A DNA stretch of 14,872 nt from D2472 sp964444385 (lineage in GTDB: Bacteria > Pseudomonadota > Gammaproteobacteria > Magnimaribacterales > D2472). The stretch lies in NCBI GenBank assembly GCA_964444385.1, contig CAYUHD010000036.1, positions 1 through 14,872 of the forward strand, written 5' to 3'. The notes beneath the pieces are model-generated. The model was not told where the DNA came from. It made no database searches and saw nothing but the letters and a program-made list of their open reading frames with translations. Positions 5,905-13,293 of the stretch are shown here, one piece after another. Within the stretch, counting starts at the first letter, position 1, and the number at the start of each line of letters is the position of its first letter. A program made the position numbers and the translations under genes.

Positions 5905-6522
5905 CTAAGAATTTGTAAAATTCCAGTCACGAATAATTTCAAGCTGTTGATAATTTACCTTCATGTCTTTTGGGAAAGGTTGAAATGGTGCTGATTGATG
6001 TAAAATCTTAAGCGCCAAAGCGTCCAACATTACATTTCCTGAAGAGTGTAAAATATCGGCGCCAATTAAATTTCCCATATAATCAATTATTGATTTAATT
6101 TGGACTCTATAGTTGCCTTTAATAATATCAGAACGAGAAATTTCGTAGTAACCAGCAGTTTCAACTTGTCTTTGCCATGCATTTAAGTAAATTGTCTCAA
6201 AACTTTCCAGGGTAGAATTTGATTCTAAACGCCTAACACTAAACTGAGATTGATCTTGTAAATCTACATCTTGAGAAACCAATGTTGCTTGCTTAGTATT
6301 TTGCTGAAGAGATTCAAAACCATTGAAAGAGCTTCCTTGCATATCAAATTCTCCGTTAGCAAATTTTATATTTACAATTGTTTCCTGTTTAAATTCCCAT
6401 GGTTGTTGGATTACAACGAAACTGATACCAAAAATTGCAATACCATGGAATATTAGCGAGACAAGCATAGATTTTCTAAACCCCCACCTTTGAATTCTTT
6501 GTTTGTAGATCAGTGGTTGCAT
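5905..6522 (-). CDS. tonB: TonB-like energy transducer with a short, proline-poor periplasmic linker
   Basis: I chose the ATG at 6522 (205 residues), one nucleotide after the gshB stop. An in-frame ATG at 6576 would add 18 residues and lie inside gshB. The protein has a basic N-terminus (RIQRWGFRK), one membrane span at about 19-38 carrying the SxxxH motif of TonB (S22-H26), a Gln/Ser/Asn-rich linker to about 110, and a TonB-type C-terminal domain at about 112-202 (GNYRVQIKSIIDYMGNL, then SSGNVMLDALALKIL). TonB couples the proton gradient, through ExbB-ExbD, to outer-membrane transporters. Here the usual proline-rich spacer is missing: there is no proline between residues 42 and 178. No exbB or exbD is nearby. 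The position between gshB and ruvX matches the gshB-tonB arrangement of Pseudomonas and relatives. Confidence 0.85.
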   Translation of the reverse strand: MQPLIYKQRIQRWGFRKSMLVSLIFHGIAIFGISFVVIQQPWEFKQETIVNIKFANGEFDMQGSSFNGFESLQQNTKQATLVSQDVDLQDQSQFSVRRLESNSTLESFETIYLNAWQRQVETAGYYEISRSDIIKGNYRVQIKSIIDYMGNLIGADILHSSGNVMLDALALKILHQSAPFQPFPKDMKVNYQQLEIIRDWNFTNS

Positions 6523-6523
6523 T

Positions 6524-7456
6524 TTATAAAGATTGAAGCAGGGTTTTAATTGGATTTTTATTTGTTTGAGTAACAATCTCTCGTGCGCCTGTGGGACTGG
6601 TTATATTAATTTCTGTTAAATAATCTCCAATCATGTCGATGCCTGCAAAAATAATACCTTCTTCCAATAGAAGTTTTCCAATCTCTGTGCTGACTTTCAT
6701 CTGCTCATCACTTAATTCACGTGCCTCGCCCTTGCCTCCTGCTGCAAGATTTCCTTTGAAGTTTCCCTCTTGAGGAACTCTTGCCAAAGCAACAGGAAAA
6801 GGTTTGCCATGAATGATAAGTATTCGATAATCTCCATTATAAATTTCGGGTAAGAAATTTTGGACCATAACCATTGTTCGATAATCATTTGTTAAAGATT
6901 TAAAAATTTCAAAATGATCTTCCGAACCCTCATCAAATTTATAAATTGATTCACCTCCCATACCATCAAGAGGTTTTAGAATTATGGTTGAATACTTACT
7001 TTTGAAAAATTTAAAGTCCTCCTTTTTACATATAATGCTTGTATCAGGCATCCATCTAGAAAATCGAAGAGCAAAAATCTTTTCGTTAAATTTCTGTAAG
7101 GCTGAAGGTCGATTCATTACATTTGCACCCTCAGATTCAGCTTGGGAAAGTATATGCAAAGCATTCATATAATCTTCGTTTACAGGTGGGTCTTTTCTCA
7201 TAAAAATATAATCTATATCTTTAAGCAATTTGATCTGATTAACTTTCTTGCATAGCTGGGGATGATTGTTTGGATCTTTAATTTCATAGAGATCAGCAGA
7301 AGTTTGTTGATCCATATAAATTAAATCTTTCATCTCACACTGAAGGACTTGACCACCCATACTATGAACTTCTTGCATCCACAAAATAGTTGTATCTTTT
7401 TTTGGATCTAATTCATTCAAGGGATCTGTAATAAATAATGATGATGTCCCTTGCAT
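6524..7456 (-). CDS. gshB: Glutathione synthetase
   Basis: This enzyme joins gamma-glutamylcysteine and glycine with ATP to give glutathione. The 310 residues match the bacterial GshB length (about 315). Motifs: FMRKDPPVNEDY (85-96) from the N-terminal domain; the ATP-grasp stretch KPLDGMGG (161-168); the basic segment DYRILIIHGKPFPVALARVP (209-228); the flexible Gly-rich loop NLAAGGKGEA (236-245); and the metal-binding EINITSPTGAREI (282-294). The start ATG overlaps the rsmE stop by one base (TAATG), and GGAG lies about 8 nt upstream (7464-7467). It is second in the rsmE-gshB-tonB-ruvX-dnaG-rpoD cluster. Confidence 0.97.
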   Translation of the reverse strand: MQGTSSLFITDPLNELDPKKDTTILWMQEVHSMGGQVLQCEMKDLIYMDQQTSADLYEIKDPNNHPQLCKKVNQIKLLKDIDYIFMRKDPPVNEDYMNALHILSQAESEGANVMNRPSALQKFNEKIFALRFSRWMPDTSIICKKEDFKFFKSKYSTIILKPLDGMGGESIYKFDEGSEDHFEIFKSLTNDYRTMVMVQNFLPEIYNGDYRILIIHGKPFPVALARVPQEGNFKGNLAAGGKGEARELSDEQMKVSTEIGKLLLEEGIIFAGIDMIGDYLTEINITSPTGAREIVTQTNKNPIKTLLQSL

Positions 7457-8202
7457 TAATATTCTCCAAATAAGCTGTGAAACTTAGTTAATCCAATAAC
7501 AGGCGCTGTTTCTGCACGCAGAATATAATGACCGATTTTCAGCGTCTTTAATTCTAAATCTTTCATAATTGCACGTTCGGCTTCCGAAAAACCTGATTCG
7601 GGTCCTGTAATAAGGCTAATATTATTTGCGCTCAAATTTTCATGATCTGTTATAAATTGATTAGCAATTGTATCAAGAACGAATACTCCCTCGAAATCTC
7701 CATGCTCCCGTATGCTATATATGCACTCTTCAAGTCCATTAAAATAACCGATGTTAGGTATAAAATTACAGCCAGATTGTTCGCAAGCTCCAATTATTAC
7801 CTCTTCTAGTCGAATATTTAATTTAGATAAATCTCTTTTTGTTAATGATTGATCAAGCTGATTGGGTTTATAGATAAGAATTGAATTAACCCCTGTTTCA
7901 ATAAGCTTTTGTACTGAATATATTAAATTTTCTTTTTTAATGTACGGAATTACTGCTTGATAACATTTCTGATAGGGGTTCTGCACTGAGGATATATCCC
8001 CAACATCAACATCAATATCAATATACGATTTTCCAATCTCGTGAATATTTCCTTTTGTTAAAGAACCACGGCCATCAAATAGTTCCACTGAGTCATTGGG
8101 TTTTAACCTGAGAACCTTGGCAAGATGATGTATTTGTTTTATGTTGGTGCACTTATACCTTGGTGAGGATAATTCAGGGCAAAAAATTCTAGGACTTCTC
8201 AT
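7456..8202 (-). CDS. rsmE: 16S rRNA (uracil-1498-N3)-methyltransferase RsmE
   Basis: RsmE methylates U1498 of 16S rRNA in the assembled 30S subunit using S-adenosylmethionine. The 248 residues show an N-terminal PUA-like domain (HHLAKVLRLKPND, then ELFDGRG) and a C-terminal SPOUT knot. The knot has the EQSG motif (141-144), the SAM-binding GPESGFSEAE (200-209; the usual form is GPEGG) and ILRAETA (227-233). I prefer ATG at 8202; an in-frame TTG directly precedes it. No Shine-Dalgarno is present, and a TATAAT lies only 6 nt upstream of the ATG, so the message may be leaderless. It is the first gene of the cluster ending in rpoD and is divergent from the phosphatase gene, with 29 bp between starts. 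Confidence 0.95.
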   Translation of the reverse strand: MRSPRIFCPELSSPRYKCTNIKQIHHLAKVLRLKPNDSVELFDGRGSLTKGNIHEIGKSYIDIDVDVGDISSVQNPYQKCYQAVIPYIKKENLIYSVQKLIETGVNSILIYKPNQLDQSLTKRDLSKLNIRLEEVIIGACEQSGCNFIPNIGYFNGLEECIYSIREHGDFEGVFVLDTIANQFITDHENLSANNISLITGPESGFSEAERAIMKDLELKTLKIGHYILRAETAPVIGLTKFHSLFGEY

Positions 8203-8208
8203 CAAGTA

Positions 8209-8216
8209 ATTATAAT
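8209..8216. promoter_or_regulatory. Palindromic ATTATAAT: overlapping divergent -10 elements
   Basis: The octamer gives TATAAT on the plus strand (8211-8216) and on the minus strand (8214-8209). Only 29 bp separate the rsmE and phosphatase start codons, so promoters for both directions must lie here or inside the genes. The minus-strand element would start transcription at or near the rsmE ATG; a TTGACT (8240-8235) lies upstream with a long 20-bp spacer. The plus-strand element would leave a leader of roughly 9 nt. Neither start codon has a ribosome-binding site. Confidence 0.45.
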
Positions 8217-8231
8217 TGGTATTTTTTTATT

Positions 8232-8792
8232 ATGAGTCAAAGTCACATCATTCTTGTGAGACATGGAGAAGCGTCTGCTACTTGGTCTGTTCACCCTGAC
8301 CCAGGATTAAGCAAGCTGGGTCATCTCCAAGCTGAAATAACAGGAAAAAGTCTAATTGATCAGATTCCTCTCTATCAGCTCATCTCTAGTCCAAAAAAAA
8401 GAGCGGTTGAAACCATGGAACTAATAAGTCAAGAAAAAAAATATTCTTTTGAATTGGATGATCGATTTATTGAAATACCCTCAGAAAATATTGCAACTGA
8501 AGCAAAAAAAGATTGGTTGATTGACATTTTTAAAGCCCCAATTGCAGAGCTTCCTGAAGCAGTAAAAAATTGGAGAGATAATTTAATTGCTTGGATTGAT
8601 AATGCTAATGATAATTTCATTGTGACCACACACTATATGGTAATAAATGCCTTAATCTCATATCTTACAAACAGCAAATCTATTTCATATTTTCATCCTG
8701 ATTATGCATCTAGAACAGAAATATTTCTAAAAAATGGTGAGTTAACTAAATTAATTTTGGGCGATGATAAAAAAACTGTAATTAATCTCTAA
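8232..8792 (+). CDS. Histidine phosphatase superfamily protein (SixA/GpmB-like)
   Basis: This 186-residue protein belongs to the histidine (phosphoglycerate mutase-like) phosphatases. The N-terminal motif LVRHGEAS (8-15) carries the phospho-accepting H11 with R10. The SSPKKRAVET segment (52-61) supplies the second phosphate-binding arginine, R57. The second catalytic histidine is H134 in VTTHYMVINAL. The substrate cannot be read from the sequence; candidates include small phosphosugars or phosphohistidine proteins. There is no signal peptide, so it is cytoplasmic. It is separated from fis by 62 nt containing a candidate promoter, so it is probably not part of the fis-pur unit. Confidence 0.85.
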   Translation: MSQSHIILVRHGEASATWSVHPDPGLSKLGHLQAEITGKSLIDQIPLYQLISSPKKRAVETMELISQEKKYSFELDDRFIEIPSENIATEAKKDWLIDIFKAPIAELPEAVKNWRDNLIAWIDNANDNFIVTTHYMVINALISYLTNSKSISYFHPDYASRTEIFLKNGELTKLILGDDKKTVINL

Positions 8793-8798
8793 AATCAG

Positions 8799-8826
8799 TT
8801 GAGCAATTTTTAATCAGCTGTAGAAT
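8799..8826 (+). promoter_or_regulatory. Candidate sigma-70 promoter for fis-purHD-coq7
   Basis: TTGAGC (8799-8804) and TAGAAT (8821-8826) are separated by 16 bp, placing the transcription start near 8833 and giving a leader of about 22 nt. A perfect TATAAT at 8847-8852 is only 2 nt before the fis ATG and so is unlikely to serve this start. Direct repeats AATCAGTTG (8793-8801) and AATCAGCTG (8812-8820), 19 bp apart, overlap the promoter and could be a regulator site. Confidence 0.4.
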
Positions 8827-8854
8827 TTATGTTTTGCATAAAAATCTATAATTA

Positions 8855-9121
8855 ATGACCAAATCAGTCTCACAAAAACAAAAAAATAAGCCTTTGAGCG
8901 AACAAGTAAAAAAGGCTATGAAGAAATACTTTGCCACTCTTGGCGATACAAATCCTGCAAATATTTATGAAATGGTTATGGCTGAGGTTGAACCCGAGCT
9001 TCTAAAAGCAGTTATGAAGTATTCAAATAATAATCAATCTAAGGCTGCTAATGTTCTAGGAATAAACAGAGCCACCTTAAGAAAAAAACTGCATCGTTAT
9101 AACATTAAATATAAGTTATGA
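8855..9121 (+). CDS. fis: DNA-binding protein Fis
   Basis: Fis is a nucleoid-bending dimer that activates rRNA and many growth-related promoters. The 88 residues (E. coli 98) align well: KPLSEQVKKAMKKYFATLG (12-30) and NIYEMVMAEVEPELL (36-50) form the dimer core, and the C-terminal helix-turn-helix is NNNQSKAANVLGINRATLRKKL (from residue 58, shown here only to its key residues Q61, A64, N71, R76). The ATG has no clear ribosome site; a TTG at codon 14 is a less likely alternative. Its stop overlaps the purH start (ATGA), so the regulator is translationally coupled to purine synthesis. fis-purH-purD order is also found in Pseudomonas, whereas enterobacteria have dusB-fis. Confidence 0.95.
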   Translation: MTKSVSQKQKNKPLSEQVKKAMKKYFATLGDTNPANIYEMVMAEVEPELLKAVMKYSNNNQSKAANVLGINRATLRKKLHRYNIKYKL

Positions 9122-10656
9122 GTCTAATTGCTCCAAAAACAGCACTGGTCAGCCTATCAGATAAAATCAATTTAGATCTGATAGTTAACTTCTTACTTAA
9201 TAAAAAAGTAAAAATTATCTCTACTGGTGGAACTTATAAAGCCATCAAAGAGATAACTGATGAGGTCCTCGAAGTCTCAGAATTTACTGAATTTGAAGAA
9301 ATGATGGATGGGAGAGTTAAAACGCTACACCCCAAAATTCATGCTGGAATTTTAGCTAGAAGGGATACAGATATGGAGATTTTAACTGACCGAGGATATG
9401 AGGTTATTGATATGGTTATTGTTAATCTTTATCCATTCAAGGAAACTGTTGCTTCAGGATGTTCTTTTGATGAGGCTATAGAGAAAATTGATATAGGTGG
9501 TCCTACTATGATCAGGGCTGCGGCCAAAAACTTCAAAAATGTTGCGGTGATATCTGATCCTAAGGACTACGCTCGCGTAATTGATGAGTGGAAAAATGAA
9601 GGTGGTATTTCTTATGAATTTAGAAAGGAACTTTCGCAGAAAGTTTTTCAACTGATGTCTGATTACAACTTATCTATTGCACATTACTTAAAAGATATCT
9701 CTTCAAATGCCCATCAATATAATTTTGAAAAGAGTGAATCACTTAGATATGGTGAAAACCCGCATCAAACAGCAGATTTATTAACTTTTTCCAATTTAGA
9801 GCATAAAAATATTGCCAATGCAGATGTTCTGCAGGGCAAAGAGTTGTCATACAACAATATTGTTGATGCTGATGCAGCCTGGGAATGTGTAAGAGCTTTT
9901 GATGAGCCGGCTTGTGTGATTGTTAAACATGCTAATCCCTGTGGCGTCGCAGAAGCAAACTCAACTTATGACGCTTACGACCTTGCATTTAAGACTGATC
10001 CAACATCAGCATTTGGTGGCATTATCGCCTTTAATAGAGAGCTAGATAAGAAAACTGCAGAAGAAATTAATGCTCGTCAATTTGTTGAAGTTATCCTAGC
10101 AACTAGTTTTAAAGAAGCAGCATTAGAGGAGCTAGTTAAAAAGAAAAATGTCAGAGTTTTGTGTGTTGATCTAGAGCAAGATAATCCGTATCCAGGGGTT
10201 ATTAAAAAAGTTTCTGGAGGAATATTGATTCAAAGCGATGATACTTTCATTATTCCCAAAGCAGACCTTAAATGCGTAACAAAAAGACAGCCAAGCACCG
10301 AGGAAATCGATGATCTAATGTTTGCCTGGAGAGTTGCCAAATTTGTTAAATCAAATGCAATTGTTTATGTAAAAAATAAACAAACCATCGGAATAGGTGC
10401 GGGACAAATGAGTAGAGTTATCAGTGCTGAAATTGCGAACCTTAAAGCCAAAGAAGAAGGTTTAGAAGTTAAGGGGGCTGTAATGGCCTCAGATGCATTT
10501 TTTCCATTTAGGGATGGCATAGATAAAGCTGCTGCGAGCGGAATTGCAGCAATTATTCAACCTGGTGGGTCAATTAAAGATGAAGAAGTGATTGCTGCTG
10601 CAGACGAAAACAATATTGCTATGATATTTACTGCAACACGTCATTTTAGACATTAA
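9118..10656 (+). CDS. purH: Bifunctional AICAR transformylase / IMP cyclohydrolase
   Basis: PurH performs the last two steps to IMP: formyl transfer from 10-formyl-THF to AICAR, then ring closure. The 512 residues fit the family. The N-terminal MGS-like cyclohydrolase domain has STGGTY (35-40), GRVKTLHP (65-72) and IGGPTMIRAAAKN (126-138). The transformylase domain follows with RYGENPHQ (210-217), the catalytic lysine and histidine K270-H271 in KHANPCG, SAFGGIIAF (297-305) and the C-terminal IQPGGSIKDEEVI with TATRHFRH at the end. It overlaps the fis stop by 4 nt and purD starts 2 nt after it. Its formyl donor is the product of Fhs, whose gene lies at the other end of the window. Confidence 0.98.
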   Translation: MSLIAPKTALVSLSDKINLDLIVNFLLNKKVKIISTGGTYKAIKEITDEVLEVSEFTEFEEMMDGRVKTLHPKIHAGILARRDTDMEILTDRGYEVIDMVIVNLYPFKETVASGCSFDEAIEKIDIGGPTMIRAAAKNFKNVAVISDPKDYARVIDEWKNEGGISYEFRKELSQKVFQLMSDYNLSIAHYLKDISSNAHQYNFEKSESLRYGENPHQTADLLTFSNLEHKNIANADVLQGKELSYNNIVDADAAWECVRAFDEPACVIVKHANPCGVAEANSTYDAYDLAFKTDPTSAFGGIIAFNRELDKKTAEEINARQFVEVILATSFKEAALEELVKKKNVRVLCVDLEQDNPYPGVIKKVSGGILIQSDDTFIIPKADLKCVTKRQPSTEEIDDLMFAWRVAKFVKSNAIVYVKNKQTIGIGAGQMSRVISAEIANLKAKEEGLEVKGAVMASDAFFPFRDGIDKAAASGIAAIIQPGGSIKDEEVIAAADENNIAMIFTATRHFRH

Positions 10657-10658
10657 AA

Positions 10659-11927
10659 ATGCACATTTTGGTTATTGGATCAGGTGGCAGAGAGCATGCT
10701 TTGGCATGGAAGTCAGCTCAGGATCAGTCAGTTTCTGAGGTATTTGTTTGCCCGGGAAATGCAGGAACCGCATTAGAAGATAAATTATCTAATGTCTCTA
10801 TTGATGCTAGTAATTTTGAAGCAGTAAAAGATTTTTGCATTGAAAAAAATATTTCTCTTGTTATTGTTGGTCCAGAACAGCCCCTAGTTAATGGGCTGGT
10901 AGACTATTTACAAAGCAATGACATTCAAACCTTTGGCCCTTCTAGTGCGGCCGCTCAACTAGAGGGTTCTAAAACTTTTTCAAAAGATTTTTTTGTAAAA
11001 TATGGTATTCCTACTGCTGCATATGCTGCATTTGATAGTTTTGACAGTGCAAAAGACCACTTAAACAATATTCAATATCCAACCGTTGTAAAAGCAGATG
11101 GCTTGGCAGCAGGCAAAGGCGTTATTATTTGCCAAACTCAAAATGAGGCTGTTGAGGCATTGACCAGTATTTTTAAAGATAAAGCTTTTGGAGATGCTGG
11201 AACAAGTGTAGTCATTGAAGATTTCTTGAGTGGAGAAGAGGCAAGTTTCATAGCGGTTGTAAGTAAAGATAAAATCGTTCCCCTCGCAACTAGCCAAGAT
11301 CATAAAGCAGTGGGTGAAGGTGATGTGGGCCTGAATACTGGTGGTATGGGTGCTTATTCTCCTGCCCCAATAGTCGATGAAAGAATGTATAAGAAAATTA
11401 TTGATGAAGTAATGAAGCCAACCATGGAGGGTTTAATTGCTGAGGGTTCCCCTTATCTTGGATTTTTATATGCTGGGCTCATGATCAACAATGGTGAATT
11501 GAAGGTTCTGGAATTTAATTGCAGATTTGGAGATCCCGAAACTCAACCCATCCTTTTAAGATTAAAATCAAGCTTGGTTGAGCTGTGTCTCGCCGCTATT
11601 GAAGATGAGTTGGATGCCTACCAGATTGAATGGTCTGATCAACATGCCTGTGGTGTTGTAATTGCAAGTCAGGGTTATCCTGAGAGCTATTCAAAAAATA
11701 ATGAGGTTTCGATGCAACCCTCAGATATGGATGGGGTAAAGCTGTTCCATGCAGGCACAAAACTTAATGAAGATAAGGTTGTAACGTCCGGAGGAAGAGT
11801 CTTTTGTGCAACTGCTTTGGGCAACGATCTTCAAGAGGCTCAATCTAAAGCATATAATCTGGTAGAATCTGTGTCCTTCGATGGAGCTTTCTTTAGAAAA
11901 GATATCGGGTACAAAGGAATAAAATGA
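10659..11927 (+). CDS. purD: Phosphoribosylamine-glycine ligase (GAR synthetase)
   Basis: PurD ligates glycine to phosphoribosylamine with ATP, the second step of purine synthesis. The 422 residues match the single-domain bacterial enzyme. Visible features are the N-terminal Rossmann-like start VIGSGGREHAL (5-15), GPEQPLVNGL (71-80), the ATP-grasp motifs KADGLAAGKGV (145-155) and EDFLSGEEAS (187-196), DHKAVGEGDVGLNTGGMGAY (214-233), and the metal-binding EFNCRFGDPETQ (285-296). Its stop overlaps the coq7 start by 4 nt (ATGA). It lacks the PurM and PurN fusions seen in eukaryotes. Confidence 0.98.
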   Translation: MHILVIGSGGREHALAWKSAQDQSVSEVFVCPGNAGTALEDKLSNVSIDASNFEAVKDFCIEKNISLVIVGPEQPLVNGLVDYLQSNDIQTFGPSSAAAQLEGSKTFSKDFFVKYGIPTAAYAAFDSFDSAKDHLNNIQYPTVVKADGLAAGKGVIICQTQNEAVEALTSIFKDKAFGDAGTSVVIEDFLSGEEASFIAVVSKDKIVPLATSQDHKAVGEGDVGLNTGGMGAYSPAPIVDERMYKKIIDEVMKPTMEGLIAEGSPYLGFLYAGLMINNGELKVLEFNCRFGDPETQPILLRLKSSLVELCLAAIEDELDAYQIEWSDQHACGVVIASQGYPESYSKNNEVSMQPSDMDGVKLFHAGTKLNEDKVVTSGGRVFCATALGNDLQEAQSKAYNLVESVSFDGAFFRKDIGYKGIK

Positions 11928-12550
11928 GTCTATTAGATAATTTTGTAAATGAATGTGATATTGGATTAAAAACTCTATCGTTCAAAAAAAATGGAACAGG
12001 TAGATCATATCCAAGCAATGAAACACCTTTAAACCTATCAAAAGAAGAGAAGAATTTATCAGCGCAACTCATGCGCATAAATCTAGCTGGCGAAGTAGCA
12101 GCTCAAGCGCTTTATAGAGGTCAAGCAATGGTATGCAAAGATGCCGAGACAAAAGCTCATCTAGTACAAGCCGGAGAAGAAGAAACAGATCATTTAATCT
12201 GGTGCAAGAAACGTTTAGAGGGTTTAAATGGTAGACCCTCTCTCCTCAATCCAGTTTGGTATGCAGGATCCTTTGCTATTGGTGCAATATTTGGGAGTTT
12301 TGGAAAAAAAACAAGTCTAGGATTTGTTGAAGAAACTGAAAAACAGGTTGTGAAGCACCTTGAAAAACATTTAGATAGAATTTCAAAAAATGATACTGAA
12401 ACCATTGAGATCTTAAAGACCATGAGGGCTGATGAAGATGAGCACGCTCAAGAAGCTTCAGAAAATGGAGGAGAGCCTTTATCTGAGCCAACCAAAAAAA
12501 TTATGAGTCTTACCGCAAAAGTAATGACTTCTTCAAGCGCTTATATTTAA
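11924..12550 (+). CDS. coq7: Coq7-type 5-demethoxyubiquinone hydroxylase
   Basis: This di-iron monooxygenase hydroxylates the demethoxyubiquinone ring late in ubiquinone synthesis, using O2, and replaces UbiF in many bacteria. Of 208 residues, the ferritin-like four-helix ligands can be assigned: E57 (AGEVAAQALYRGQ), E87 and H90 (EETDH), an acidic residue in EETEKQ (137-141), and E171 and H174 (EDEH). The segment GSFAIGAIFGSFG (115-127) is a hydrophobic stretch expected to sit in the membrane interface. It overlaps the purD stop by 4 nt and so is read as the last gene of fis-purHD-coq7. Its stop overlaps the convergent trpC stop. Pairing with purine genes looks like operon convenience rather than shared pathway. 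Confidence 0.93.
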   Translation: MSLLDNFVNECDIGLKTLSFKKNGTGRSYPSNETPLNLSKEEKNLSAQLMRINLAGEVAAQALYRGQAMVCKDAETKAHLVQAGEEETDHLIWCKKRLEGLNGRPSLLNPVWYAGSFAIGAIFGSFGKKTSLGFVEETEKQVVKHLEKHLDRISKNDTETIEILKTMRADEDEHAQEASENGGEPLSEPTKKIMSLTAKVMTSSSAYI

Positions 12551-13293
12551 AAAGAGTTCCTCATTAAACTTTCACCAATTAGAAATACCCTAAGATTATT
12601 TTTTTTTAAATAATCTATGTCTTCCTTCGATTTAATTCCTGACTCTGCAACGAAGATATTTTTTTGCTTGAATAAATTTCTCAAGCGAACCGAATTGTCT
12701 AAGTCCACTTCAAATGTTTTGAGATTTCTATTATTCACTCCTATCAAAGCATCTTTAAAATGTTCTACCCTTTTGAGCTCAATCTCATCATGCACTTCGA
12801 TTAAATAATCAAGCTCTAATTTTTCAGCAATCTTTATAAAATCATCAATCTGCCGATCAGAAAGAATAGATGCAATCAATAAAATACAGTCTGCACCTAT
12901 AAGTTTAGATTCATAAATTTGGTATTCATCAATTATGAAATCTTTCCTTAAGATAGGTAAAGAAGTTACCTCTTTCACATCTTTTAAATATTCAACGCTT
13001 CCCATAAAGAAATCTTCTTCTGTCAAAATTGATAGTGCTAATGCTCCAAAGGCTTCGTATTCCTGTGCTTTTTTCACTGGATCAAAATCATCTGAAATAA
13101 CTCCGGCACTTGGAGAAGCTTTTTTAATTTCTGCAATTATGGCCTCATCTTGATTTGAAATATTGCTCTTAAATCTGCCCTTAGGAAGATTAATGCCATC
13201 TAAAGAAATTTTTATTTGCTCAAGGGGTAATTCTGCCTTCTTATTAATAAGCTTTGATCTTGTGTTATCAACAATTTTTTGCAGAATATTCAT
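12547..13293 (-). CDS. trpC: Indole-3-glycerol-phosphate synthase
   Basis: TrpC decarboxylates and closes CdRP to indole-3-glycerol phosphate in tryptophan synthesis. The 248 residues form a single TIM barrel, without the TrpF fusion found in E. coli. By comparison with the Sulfolobus enzyme, the active-site residues are all present: E55 and K57 (AEIKKASPS), K117 (LRKDF), E166 (LIEVH), N187 (VNNRN) and S218 (AESG). The start at 13293 shares one base with the trpD stop (TGATG), with no separate ribosome site, so coupling is likely. It ends on a stop that overlaps the coq7 stop on the opposite strand; no terminator is visible between them. Confidence 0.98.
   Translation of the reverse strand: MNILQKIVDNTRSKLINKKAELPLEQIKISLDGINLPKGRFKSNISNQDEAIIAEIKKASPSAGVISDDFDPVKKAQEYEAFGALALSILTEEDFFMGSVEYLKDVKEVTSLPILRKDFIIDEYQIYESKLIGADCILLIASILSDRQIDDFIKIAEKLELDYLIEVHDEIELKRVEHFKDALIGVNNRNLKTFEVDLDNSVRLRNLFKQKNIFVAESGIKSKEDIDYLKKNNLRVFLIGESLMRNSF

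Noticed and set aside
6523..6576. Upstream ATG that would lengthen the TonB-like protein by 18 residues
   Set aside because: It lies inside the gshB coding sequence. The ATG directly after the gshB stop gives a normal basic N-terminus before the membrane span.
8847..8852. Perfect TATAAT just before fis, considered as the fis -10 element
   Set aside because: It is 2 nt from the ATG, so transcription would begin inside the coding sequence; the TTGAGC/TAGAAT pair upstream fits better.
12190..12491. Two overlapping minus-strand frames opposite coq7
   Set aside because: Both are antisense to the conserved di-iron domain of coq7 and carry low-complexity Phe/Leu-rich translations typical of shadow frames.
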